IMG/VR virus record: IMGVR_UViG_3300047478_000188
Location: 1-35,216 of that record
Source: a virus
Strand: one strand, 5' to 3'
Length of the DNA stretch: 35,216 bases
Shown: piece after piece, positions 29,938-35,216 of the stretch
How positions within the stretch are numbered: the first letter of the stretch is position 1
Layout: every line of letters starts with the position of its first letter
Notes under the pieces: generated by a model
The model's database searches: none
What the model saw: the letters and a program-made list of their open reading frames with translations, nothing else
What the model was told of the DNA's origin: nothing
Position numbers and translations under genes: made by a program

Positions 29938-30480
29938 ATGGGCTTTCACTTTCACATCGATCTTGAAACAATGTCTACAGCTCCAAATGCGGCAATTGTG
30001 TCGATTGGAGCTGTTTTCTTTACTGAGAAAGATATTGTTGACCAACTTTACACACCTGTAAGTTTGCAATCATGTCTTGATGCAGGCTTACATAAGAGTG
30101 TTCAGACTGAACTTTGGTGGAGCAACCAATCTCCAGAAGCACGTGCTGCTTGGGAAGTTGAAAATCCACCTTCTCTGTTAGAAGCTTTGTCAAAGCTCAA
30201 TGCCTTCATGTGTCTACATGCTTCAAAGAAGCAAATGTTTCCGTGGGGCAACGGTGCTGACTTTGACTTGGTAATTTTGAAGAGTGCATTTGATGCGGTT
30301 GGCTGTGATACACCCTGGCCTTATTATAATCAGATGTGTTTTCGTGCAGTCAAGAACTTGTTCAAGGATGTGATGGCTCCGTCTAGAACAGGTACGTACC
30401 ACAATGCTTTGGATGATGCAATTAACCAAACAAAGCATTTGCAAAAGATCATTCAAACCCACAATTTACGCTTGCCGTAA
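29938..30480 (+). CDS. DEDD-family 3'-5' exonuclease (DexA-like)
   Basis: 180 residues. HFHIDLETMS (Asp and Glu of motif I) opens the protein. PWGNGADFDLVIL carries motif II, and TYHNALDDAINQ gives the motif III His and Asp (H-x4-D). This matches the DUF5051/Rv2179c-like and T4 DexA group, which trim single-stranded DNA or RNA from the 3' end. The start is fixed by motif I being at the N-terminus. It follows tRNA-Thr by 15 nt, so it might act on tRNA ends as well as DNA; that is speculation. Confidence 0.85.
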   Translation: MGFHFHIDLETMSTAPNAAIVSIGAVFFTEKDIVDQLYTPVSLQSCLDAGLHKSVQTELWWSNQSPEARAAWEVENPPSLLEALSKLNAFMCLHASKKQMFPWGNGADFDLVILKSAFDAVGCDTPWPYYNQMCFRAVKNLFKDVMAPSRTGTYHNALDDAINQTKHLQKIIQTHNLRLP

Positions 30481-30575
30481 TGTTTGAAAAATTTGAAGCA
30501 GCAGTTGCGTATGGACTTACATTGTTTAATGTAATTCTGTACGCACACCTATTTGCGAGATTATTTAATGCTTAA
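30480..30575 (+). CDS. 31-residue probable membrane peptide
   Basis: ATG 30480 overlaps the exonuclease stop (TAATG). The sequence MFEKFEAAVAYGLTLFNVIL continues to a short RLFNA end and is one hydrophobic helix with a charged N-terminus, as in many small phage membrane proteins. Translation would be coupled to the exonuclease. 30576-30664 holds only a weak promoter-like TCCTGGC plus TATTAT stretch without a good -35 element. Confidence 0.5.
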   Translation: MFEKFEAAVAYGLTLFNVILYAHLFARLFNA

Positions 30576-30664
30576 TAAAGCTGAATTAAATATAGTCAAA
30601 TTGTCAGTAGAAAAATCCTGGCAAGTACTATTATATCATATATAACTATGAAAGTCATGCTTAT

Positions 30665-30892
30665 ATGCAATTCAGGGATATAGCCCAAATTTTACACAAA
30701 GATCCAAATCGTACTATAGTATCTTCAATCAAACGTATTAAGCATATTGCGGGCGGATTTATTCAATTATTTACTATCGACTCCAGACACGGTGTAGATA
30801 GACTTTTTGGTATAACTGTACACGACTTTCATATCGATGATAGCTATGATAATTACTATGTCAGAGCGCTCTTGAATGCTAGAAAGCGTTGA
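30665..30892 (+). CDS. Small basic protein of unknown function
   Basis: 75 residues. MQFRDIAQILHKDPNRTIVS then IKRIKHIAGGFIQLFTID and a C-terminal VRALLNARKR suggest a mixed fold with a basic start and end. No ribosome binding site is clear. Its stop codon (TGA, 30890-30892) overlaps the GATCAAA of the next promoter, as also happens at 21469. Family not recognised. Confidence 0.5.
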   Translation: MQFRDIAQILHKDPNRTIVSSIKRIKHIAGGFIQLFTIDSRHGVDRLFGITVHDFHIDDSYDNYYVRALLNARKR

Positions 30893-30901
30893 TCAAAGCT
30901 A

Positions 30902-30931
30902 TTTACAACGGCTGCCAGGAAGAGTTATAAT
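30902..30931 (+). promoter_or_regulatory. Sigma70-like phage promoter (TTTACA subclass), abutting a start codon
   Basis: GATCAAA (30891-30897), TTTACA (30902-30907), an 18-nt spacer with CGGCTGCCAGGAAGAG, and TATAAT (30926-30931). It is almost the same as the promoter at 21480. The ATG at 30938 lies exactly where transcription should begin, so the mRNA would be leaderless. Confidence 0.8.
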
Positions 30932-30937
30932 TATAAC

Positions 30938-31228
30938 ATGCAAAATAAATTAACAATCGAAGTTCAGCCTCATCAGTTTGCTGATCTTCAAAAACTTCTC
31001 GACAGAGGTCTCAATACTTGGGAACCTCATCTCAGACCTGCTTGGATTGATGAACTTGAAGTAAAACTTCAGGAGCAAATGGATGTGGCACATATTCAGA
31101 TTGCCGTGGGCCAGCCTCTGGCCAGTCGTGACGTCGCCCGCGGCCTCGCCGGAGGTGCAGCCGAATCTGCACCATTGTCCGCCTGTGGTAGCGATGACCA
31201 CCCGGCTGATGCCTACCCCAGTCCATAG
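30938..31228 (+). CDS. Small protein whose second half is GC-rich, possibly leaderless
   Basis: 96 residues. The first 48 (MQNKLTIEVQPHQFADLQKL, then RPAWIDELEVKLQEQ) look like a normal soluble helical protein. From about residue 58 the DNA becomes very GC-rich and the translation is Ala/Gly/Ser/Asp-rich (SRDVARGLAGGAAESAPL). The protein may originally have ended near the switch, with foreign DNA now supplying the tail. There is no ribosome binding site upstream. Function unknown. Confidence 0.5.
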   Translation: MQNKLTIEVQPHQFADLQKLLDRGLNTWEPHLRPAWIDELEVKLQEQMDVAHIQIAVGQPLASRDVARGLAGGAAESAPLSACGSDDHPADAYPSP

Positions 31229-31235
31229 GCGATGG

Positions 31236-31337
31236 ATGGGGGCTACAGAAGATGAGCTGGCCGTAGCAGTTGCCAATGGGAAATTGGCTGATACCCTAGC
31301 CGCGAAGCAAGGATTTCATCGGATCCTTGTTCGATAG
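31236..31337 (+). CDS. Possible 33-residue gene or fragment in GC-rich patch
   Basis: MGATEDELAVAVANGKLADT continues to FHRILVR. The helical look (EDELAVAVANGKLADTLAAK) is gene-like, and the same frame is open from 31083, so it may be the end of a longer fragment or a frameshifted continuation of the previous gene. No clear ribosome binding site is present. Weak call. Confidence 0.25.
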   Translation: MGATEDELAVAVANGKLADTLAAKQGFHRILVR

Positions 31338-31398
31338 ATAGTACTACAGCGCCGTGAGTGGCCCGCCTTTTGTAGAGAATACTTTCGGCGGGCCCTCT

Positions 31399-31437
31399 AA
31401 AAAGGTTTATAATTCACTCAGGATTATAAACCTTTTT
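31399..31437 (+). terminator. Strong intrinsic terminator before repeat copy 2
   Basis: A perfect 15-bp stem, AAAAAGGTTTATAAT (31399-31413) with ATTATAAACCTTTTT (31423-31437), around a 9-nt loop. The A run and T run make it work in both directions. Just upstream is another perfect 8-bp inverted pair, GGCCCGCC (31360-31367) and GGCGGGCC (31387-31394). The T run overlaps the start of the 129-bp repeat, as at 8177. Confidence 0.85.
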
Positions 31438-31561
31438 ATTTTCAAACGTTAAAATACCACGCAGTTTAGTACGTCCGGGAGATTTTAGCGTATATCCGGG
31501 AGTCCCGGATACCTAGGACGTATTAATCTAAAGGTAACGGCTCCCGGATAAATTAATTCAT
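31433..31561. repeat. 129-bp perfect direct repeat, copy 2
   Basis: Identical to 8177-8305. The palindrome lies at 31493-31511. The repeat ends with its last base immediately before the ATG at 31562, so here it forms the whole region between a terminator and a gene. Either it contains a promoter or the gene is reached by readthrough. I see no standard -35/-10 pair in it. Confidence 0.93.
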
Positions 31562-31801
31562 ATGACAGCAACCCCTTATCAGAAACGTGTTTATCAGCAA
31601 GGTATTGACTGGGTCAATGGTAAACCAGTTCATAATACTGTTGATGACGAATGTTGTCCTGACTTCTCATGCTGTTTTCCAGCATTATTTGAAACTGATA
31701 AGAAGATTCGCATAGCTATGCATAATAAGTTTGCCACATTTTGTGGATTACCTCTAGTACCTGAAATCAAACCTGCTGTAAAAGGAATTAATCATGTCTG
31801 A
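31562..31801 (+). CDS. Small Cys-rich conserved phage protein
   Basis: 79 residues, starting directly at the end of repeat copy 2. DDECCPDFSCCFPALF contains two CC pairs, a motif I have seen in short phage proteins of unknown role (CCPDFSCC). It could bind a metal. No Shine-Dalgarno sequence is seen; the upstream bases are the AAATTAATTCAT end of the repeat. It overlaps the next gene by 8 nt. Confidence 0.65.
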   Translation: MTATPYQKRVYQQGIDWVNGKPVHNTVDDECCPDFSCCFPALFETDKKIRIAMHNKFATFCGLPLVPEIKPAVKGINHV

Positions 31802-32099
31802 CAAAATTATTCTTGCAGATAGCGGTACTGTAATCCAAATAATGCCAGTATCATCTTTTATAAAGAACAACAGTGCTATATCTTATGTAAGTATTTTAGC
31901 TAAACATACTATTGAAGATAATGCTTATATACCAGCACAAAGTATAGATATAATGTTTAAGTCTACTGTACATAGTCAGGGATCATTAGATGATCTTATA
32001 TCAGCATTAATAGATGTGAAGGTACAGCATCTTAATGCTATTGAAGGTCCCACAGATAGTTCAACAATCAAAATTGGGGACTATGAAATTAAGCTCTAA
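31794..32099 (+). CDS. Protein of unknown function
   Basis: 101 residues, overlapping the previous gene by 8 nt with AAAGGAAT upstream. Alternating hydrophobic strands (MSDKIILADSGTVIQIMPVS) are followed by a helix near LDDLISALIDVKVQHL and a final short strand (IKIGDYEIKL). Its stop codon overlaps the AATCAAA of the next promoter. Family not recognised. Confidence 0.6.
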   Translation: MSDKIILADSGTVIQIMPVSSFIKNNSAISYVSILAKHTIEDNAYIPAQSIDIMFKSTVHSQGSLDDLISALIDVKVQHLNAIEGPTDSSTIKIGDYEIKL

Positions 32100-32108
32100 T
32101 CAAACTTG

Positions 32109-32138
32109 TTTACAACGGTAGCCAGAATGATTTATAAT
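32109..32138 (+). promoter_or_regulatory. Sigma70-like phage promoter (TTTACA subclass)
   Basis: AATCAAA (32098-32104), TTTACA (32109-32114), an 18-nt spacer with CGGTAGCCAGAATGAT, and TATAAT (32133-32138). The spacer differs from the promoter at 21480 at very few positions. Expected start near 32145, with GGGAG before ATG 32167. Confidence 0.82.
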
Positions 32139-32166
32139 TGAATTACGTTGTAAATGGGAGTCAGTC

Positions 32167-32427
32167 ATGATCATGCAGATTTTTGAGACTTCTAAGATTG
32201 GTGATTCTGGTCATCCAATTCGTCAGATGGTTGTGCAGTGTCATATCAGTGATATGAAAATGGCTCAAATGCTGAATGATCATGGAGGTAGTCAGGATTT
32301 GTCTTTGGTTTTGAAGTTGTTGCCTGATTTCATGTTGGACAACATCTTTAATATGACACATCATGTGGCGGTCTTCACGTTGAAAGAACCTAAACATGTT
32401 TGTGAAGTGTGCAGTGAAAGTACTTAA
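32167..32427 (+). CDS. Small protein of unknown function
   Basis: 86 residues, with GGGAG at good distance from ATG 32167. MIMQIFETSKIGDSGHPIRQ opens a strand-rich half, then a helix (LSLVLKLLPDFMLDNIF). It ends in CEVCSEST, with a Cys-x2-Cys pair that may bind metal. First gene behind its promoter. Family not recognised. Confidence 0.6.
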   Translation: MIMQIFETSKIGDSGHPIRQMVVQCHISDMKMAQMLNDHGGSQDLSLVLKLLPDFMLDNIFNMTHHVAVFTLKEPKHVCEVCSEST

Positions 32428-32441
32428 CTTCGGAAATCATC

Positions 32442-32558
32442 ATGTATCATACTTGGGTTTACAACGGTGTCCGCAAGACTGGCTATTTCAATGATCAAGG
32501 CTACTTGATCATCATCCGGAAAGAGCCAGCTGTAGGTCGTCTGTCAGTAGGTGTTTGA
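32442..32558 (+). CDS. Small 38-residue protein
   Basis: MYHTWVYNGVRKTGYFNDQG continues to a short basic C-terminus with a YLIIIRKEP strand. The strand-turn-strand look (WVYNGVRKTGYF) is gene-like. It lies 14 nt after the previous stop and before the next gene's ribosome binding site. No strong ribosome binding site of its own is seen. Function unknown. Confidence 0.45.
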   Translation: MYHTWVYNGVRKTGYFNDQGYLIIIRKEPAVGRLSVGV

Positions 32559-32580
32559 TTTTCAACTTCTGGAGAATATC

Positions 32581-32976
32581 GTGAGCAAGATCCCTACCAA
32601 TGCAATTCAACTCGGCGATGAAGATGGTACATATCGCCCGGCTTATCGTGGTCGTGTGAGTCATAACAATGGTTCTGGTCATGATGGCATGAGTGTGCAA
32701 CAACGTCGTGAATGGAAGATCACGACCGAGTTCATCCAAGCCAATGCCTGGCGGCGCAAGTTCAAGGCTCACATGGCTGCCGTTCGTGAAGAGGTCAAGA
32801 CCAAGGACGTGCAGTTTGCTGTCACGACCAAGGCCATCAAGCCGAAGGTTAGTTTCCGAGATTGGCGCATCGCACTTCGCAGTCGTGATGAGCAACGTGC
32901 TCGTATGCAGAAGAAGGCCGCCTTCGTGCCGCCCAAGACTACTGCAAATGTTTCAACGCCAATGTTGAAGAAGTAA
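32581..32976 (+). CDS. Basic protein of unknown function with GC-leaning codons
   Basis: 131 residues from GTG 32581, chosen because TGGAG (32569-32573) is at ribosome-binding distance. A longer frame from GTG 32551 overlaps the previous gene. The protein is rich in Arg and Lys (RREWKITTEFIQANAWRRKF, SRDEQRARMQKK) and has a Pro/Thr-rich tail, so it may bind nucleic acid. GC-ending codons suggest high expression. Family not recognised. Confidence 0.6.
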   Translation: MSKIPTNAIQLGDEDGTYRPAYRGRVSHNNGSGHDGMSVQQRREWKITTEFIQANAWRRKFKAHMAAVREEVKTKDVQFAVTTKAIKPKVSFRDWRIALRSRDEQRARMQKKAAFVPPKTTANVSTPMLKK

Positions 32977-32983
32977 TTCTTTG

Positions 32984-32999
32984 CAGGCCGAAAGGCCTG
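32984..32999 (+). terminator. Stable GAAA-loop hairpin, possible weak terminator
   Basis: CAGGCC-GAAA-GGCCTG, a perfect 6-bp stem with a GNRA tetraloop, lies between two genes. The following bases (TAATT) give only a weak T stretch, so it may protect mRNA ends or attenuate rather than fully terminate. Confidence 0.5.
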
Positions 33000-33014
33000 T
33001 AATTCGGAGTCAGA

Positions 33015-33263
33015 ATGAGTCGCACAATTATTGTAACTGTTCATCCGGGTGTTGGGCCTGGGGAATATACTGCCCAATTAAAGGGCGGCAATGCACATGT
33101 TCGTGCAGGGTCTCAAATTGTCGGGACTGAACAGTCAGTACTGAACTTTCATCATGATGATAAACTACTTGACGCGTTGCATGGTCAGTACTTAGATGTA
33201 CGTGATTATGCTAAGGCGTATGCATTACAACTTGTGCATAAACACTTGCGTGATCGAGCTTGA
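33015..33263 (+). CDS. Small protein of unknown function
   Basis: 82 residues, with CGGAGTC before ATG 33015. MSRTIIVTVHPGVGPGEYTA begins a beta-rich half, followed by a helix (YLDVRDYAKAYALQLVHKHL). Soluble, mildly basic at the end. Family not recognised. Confidence 0.6.
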   Translation: MSRTIIVTVHPGVGPGEYTAQLKGGNAHVRAGSQIVGTEQSVLNFHHDDKLLDALHGQYLDVRDYAKAYALQLVHKHLRDRA

Positions 33264-33296
33264 AGTTTTGATTATTGGTCTTTGAGGCATAAGAGT

Positions 33297-33623
33297 ATGC
33301 AGTATAGTGCGCATAACCCCGACCCTGCTAGGTTAGTGTGTCATTGTAAAGCTTATGCCTTTCCACATAGGATTGGGTCAGGTCCATGTGAAGCTACTTA
33401 CAACACAGCTTATCGCACTGATCCAACTGATTACAGGGTTGAGTTTGACCCAATTTGCTCTGAGTGTGGTTTAGCGTCTGAATCTAAGGAGGTTAATGAG
33501 GGAATAGGCTGCTATGAGTTTTGGGGTGCACCCGGCGTGGATAATGACTGGGTGCGTATTAGTGAATGTTGTGGAGCCCCAATGGCTCCAAATTCTGCTG
33601 ACACAGTAAAGGATATAAAATGA
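33297..33623 (+). CDS. Cys-rich zinc-binding-like protein
   Basis: 108 residues from ATG 33297, with GAGG (33284-33287) upstream; TTG 33282 is in frame but overlaps that site. Cysteine pairs at CHCKAY, DPICSECG and SECCGAP suggest one or two zinc sites. The overall layout looks like a small treble-clef or ribbon protein, which often binds nucleic acids. It overlaps the next gene as ATGA. Confidence 0.6.
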   Translation: MQYSAHNPDPARLVCHCKAYAFPHRIGSGPCEATYNTAYRTDPTDYRVEFDPICSECGLASESKEVNEGIGCYEFWGAPGVDNDWVRISECCGAPMAPNSADTVKDIK

Positions 33624-34291
33624 TGAACACCAAATTTGAATTCCCTGAGTGGATGGGCGAGATTCCCCGGCAAAATGCTTTGTGGTGTGATAAAGAAGAT
33701 GAGGTCTTGAAGAGAGGCTTTAAGATCAACAGGACTCTCAAAGACATTGCTGCAAAACATGGTCGGCATACCTCAGGTATTATCAATCGTTTGCGTAAGC
33801 TTTTCCCAGACCATGTCTTGTATGGACTACAAAAGGGTAGACTTGAAAGCCAGGGTATTTATTTCAAAGATGAATTGCCAGCATCAAGCATTGGCTATAT
33901 CAGTATATTGTTTCAAGCTGAAATTCTGACTGCTGAAGAATTTACTCAGAATTTCCCTGATAGGGCCTTTAAGACTATCAATAATCCTCATATGAAGCAG
34001 GTTGTCAAAGTTAGTGTTTACGATAGTCAATATAGGATTAAAGAACGTCTTATGGAATTTGACAAAGAAATGCGTACCCAAAAAGAAGTAGTTCAGCACT
34101 TGAATAAAGATATTACAAGTGTTGGTGTGAAACTTCGAGCTCATGGTGAAGACATTGACCGAGTTACAAGCAACCTTGATCGCTTGTCAACTAATGTTGA
34201 TGCACAGACAGCCCGACTTGATGCACAGACTCATACTCTTTACCAGATCAAAGAGAATCTGGATACTTTGTTGAAAGAATCTGATTACTGA
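33620..34291 (+). CDS. Predicted DNA-binding protein with long C-terminal coiled coil
   Basis: 223 residues; ATG 33620 or 33623 could start. Residues 20-62 (ALWCDKEDEVLKRGFKINRT, then LKDIAAKHGRHTSGIINRLRKLF) have the pattern of a helix-turn-helix with W-x3-E-D start, like SANT or GcrA-type domains. Residues about 145-220 form heptads (LMEFDKEMRTQKEVVQHLNK; VDAQTARLDAQTHTLYQIKE), a coiled coil for self-assembly. A role in transcription control or DNA bridging is inferred. It is the largest gene of this small-gene region. Confidence 0.6.
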   Translation: MMNTKFEFPEWMGEIPRQNALWCDKEDEVLKRGFKINRTLKDIAAKHGRHTSGIINRLRKLFPDHVLYGLQKGRLESQGIYFKDELPASSIGYISILFQAEILTAEEFTQNFPDRAFKTINNPHMKQVVKVSVYDSQYRIKERLMEFDKEMRTQKEVVQHLNKDITSVGVKLRAHGEDIDRVTSNLDRLSTNVDAQTARLDAQTHTLYQIKENLDTLLKESDY

Positions 34292-34315
34292 TGTAAACCT
34301 GAGGTTGTAGCAAAT

Positions 34316-34340
34316 AAGGCTAACTGTGAAAGTTAGCCTT
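34316..34340 (+). terminator. Hairpin terminator-like element
   Basis: AAGGCTAAC (34316-34324) pairs perfectly with GTTAGCCTT (34332-34340) around a 7-nt loop, 25 nt after the coiled-coil protein gene. The trailing AATCATT is only weakly T-rich. Confidence 0.6.
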
Positions 34341-34365
34341 AATCATTATAACTTATGGATTAATT

Positions 34366-34668
34366 ATGGCTAAGTCTTTTCCTGAATACAAGGAGCTTTC
34401 TGATGATGAATATCAAGCAATTATAAGAAGTAGAGGAGGTTGTAATTGTGCATATCTTGGATCTGTCGGAGGAGCTCCTTGTCATAATTGTACTGACACA
34501 ATTACTGATGAGGAAATGGAAGATTATGGCACTATAATAGAAATTACAGCTGAACCTGAAATTCAACCTGAAATTGATGAGCCATTTTATAAGCATATTC
34601 ATCAATTCATTAGGTATAAATCTAGCAGATTCAAGTTTTGTCTGAAGTGTGACAAAATCAAGACCTAA
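34366..34668 (+). CDS. Cys-containing protein of unknown function
   Basis: 100 residues. Cysteines at GGCNC, PCHNC and a C-terminal FCLKCDKIKT pair suggest a metal site. The middle is acidic (DTITDEEMEDYGTIIEITAE). There is no strong ribosome binding site upstream (ATTAATT). Family not recognised. Confidence 0.55.
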   Translation: MAKSFPEYKELSDDEYQAIIRSRGGCNCAYLGSVGGAPCHNCTDTITDEEMEDYGTIIEITAEPEIQPEIDEPFYKHIHQFIRYKSSRFKFCLKCDKIKT

Positions 34669-34686
34669 TAATTTTGATTAGAAGTG

Positions 34687-34715
34687 TGTACTCCTGGCTA
34701 CTTGTGTTGTATAAT
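34687..34715 (+). promoter_or_regulatory. Sigma70-like phage promoter with start-site hairpin
   Basis: TTGATTAGA upstream, TGTACT (34687-34692), a 17-nt spacer with CCTGGCTACTTGTG, and TATAAT (34710-34715). The predicted RNA begins at about 34722, inside a perfect inverted pair ATAGTGC (34720-34726) and GCACTAT (34733-34739), which would leave a hairpin at the mRNA 5' end. CAGGAG follows as ribosome binding site. Confidence 0.8.
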
Positions 34716-34753
34716 ATTTATAGTGCAATATCGCACTATGTCAGGAGATTCAA

Positions 34754-35047
34754 ATGTTTGGAACAATCACTATTGCAGACCTCACAATCCATTTTGGCAT
34801 GATTGCAGCTAACAATGTGGTGGACATGACTGATCCATTGCCTGATGATGCCAAATTCAACGTGACAACAATGGACTGCATTGATGGTGAGACCCGTACT
34901 GCAGTCGTGGACGGCAACAAGTTTACCAAGGCGCTTGCATTGGCCTTGCTCTTTGATGGCAGGATCCCTGATACTGCTGATGAAGTCTTGGCCTTCTGGA
35001 AGGACGCTGAAGAAGCTGTGAAAGATCTGCATCGCATCATGCCGTAA
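34754..35047 (+). CDS. Small acidic protein of unknown function
   Basis: 97 residues, with CAGGAG before ATG 34754. MFGTITIADLTIHFGMIAAN starts a beta-rich half; the C-terminal half is helical (VLAFWKDAEEAVKDLHRI). Codons are more GC-ending than in most neighbours. The strong promoter, 5' hairpin and good ribosome binding site suggest high expression. Family not recognised. Confidence 0.65.
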   Translation: MFGTITIADLTIHFGMIAANNVVDMTDPLPDDAKFNVTTMDCIDGETRTAVVDGNKFTKALALALLFDGRIPDTADEVLAFWKDAEEAVKDLHRIMP

Positions 35048-35056
35048 GTAAACGGT

Positions 35057-35081
35057 GGCCTATATCATGGTGGTATAGGCC
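35057..35081 (+). terminator. Hairpin terminator-like element
   Basis: GGCCTATA (35057-35064) pairs with TATAGGCC (35074-35081), loop of 9 nt, just after the acidic protein gene. A TAAACTTATTTT stretch follows, giving a delayed T-rich run. Confidence 0.6.
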
Positions 35082-35102
35082 TAAACTTATTTTGGAGTAC
35101 AT

Positions 35103-35216
35103 ATGGCTGATTATATCGTATGCACTAGCCACGGCATTTGGGAGTGCCCTATGCAAGAGGCGGTGTTCTGGAACATGGTAAATGGCTGGTTTAGTTCACC
35201 TGAAAGGGTGGATCCA
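35103..35216 (+). CDS. Start of a gene cut by the window end
   Basis: 38 codons visible from ATG 35103, with TTGGAG upstream (35092-35097). MADYIVCTSHGIWECPMQEA continues to FWNMVNGWFSSPERVDP. Trp-rich. Too short to identify. Confidence 0.6.
   Translation, partial: MADYIVCTSHGIWECPMQEAVFWNMVNGWFSSPERVDP

Noticed and set aside
34754-35047. Minus-strand frames opposite the acidic protein gene
   Set aside because: The plus-strand frame has a promoter, a CAGGAG ribosome binding site and a following hairpin. The minus-strand frames have none of these.

Overview
The window looks like part of the genome of a lytic, tailed double-stranded DNA bacteriophage with a long non-contractile tail (siphovirus-type tail genes). 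It probably infects a Gram-negative host, because it carries an inner/outer membrane spanin pair with a lipobox. All convincing genes lie on the + strand, tightly packed with many ATGA/TAATG overlaps. Most genes are AT-rich and use AT-ending codons. A few genes that may be highly expressed use GC-ending codons, and the phage tRNAs read AT-rich codons (UUA, AGA, probably AUA, CCA, ACA). Together this suggests an AT-rich phage in a more GC-rich host; that is inference.

Layout. (1) 1-8107: end of the late structural operon: tape measure C-terminus, minor tail proteins, an NlpC/P60-like tail peptidase, a central tail-tip protein, two tandem fibre-like paralogues, a tail-fibre-like protein and nested Rz/Rz1 spanins, closed by an intrinsic terminator at 8149. 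(2) 8177-8305: first copy of a 129-bp perfect repeat, then a promoter. (3) 8436-15300: replication and recombination: primase-helicase, family A DNA polymerase, Cas4/RecB-like nuclease, VRR-NUC nuclease and SNF2-like helicase. (4) 15363-17135: conserved phage proteins probably tied to DNA metabolism. (5) 17396-21229: nucleotide and DNA-modification genes: NodU-type carbamoyltransferase, MazG-like pyrophosphatase, dNMP kinase, ThyA-type pyrimidine C5-transferase with an Asp at the base-selecting position, and dCMP deaminase. (6) 21529-25202: WGR-like/ATP-dependent DNA ligase, kinase-like protein, zinc-knuckle proteins, ThyX, small WYL-like protein and divergent Nudix hydrolase. (7) 25203-29922: tRNAs, an XRE-type regulator, small membrane proteins, a GC-rich-codon gene, and a cluster of predicted structured RNAs, each of three lying just upstream of a tRNA or tRNA-like gene. 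(8) 29938-35216: DexA-like exonuclease and many small genes of unknown function, including the second copy of the 129-bp repeat.

How the genes may work together. The modification genes parallel the T4 hydroxymethylcytosine pathway (dCTPase, dCMP hydroxymethylase, dNMP kinase, dCMP deaminase). A carbamoyltransferase stands where T4 uses glucosyltransferases, and a separate ThyX can supply dTMP. The best prediction is that this phage carries a carbamoylated 5-hydroxymethylpyrimidine, probably cytosine, in its DNA. Transcription of the non-late genes seems to use a family of at least nine related sigma70-like promoters with conserved upstream and spacer sequence. Two of them place the likely transcription start at the start codon, predicting leaderless mRNAs. 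No holin or endolysin, terminase, capsid or portal gene is in this window.
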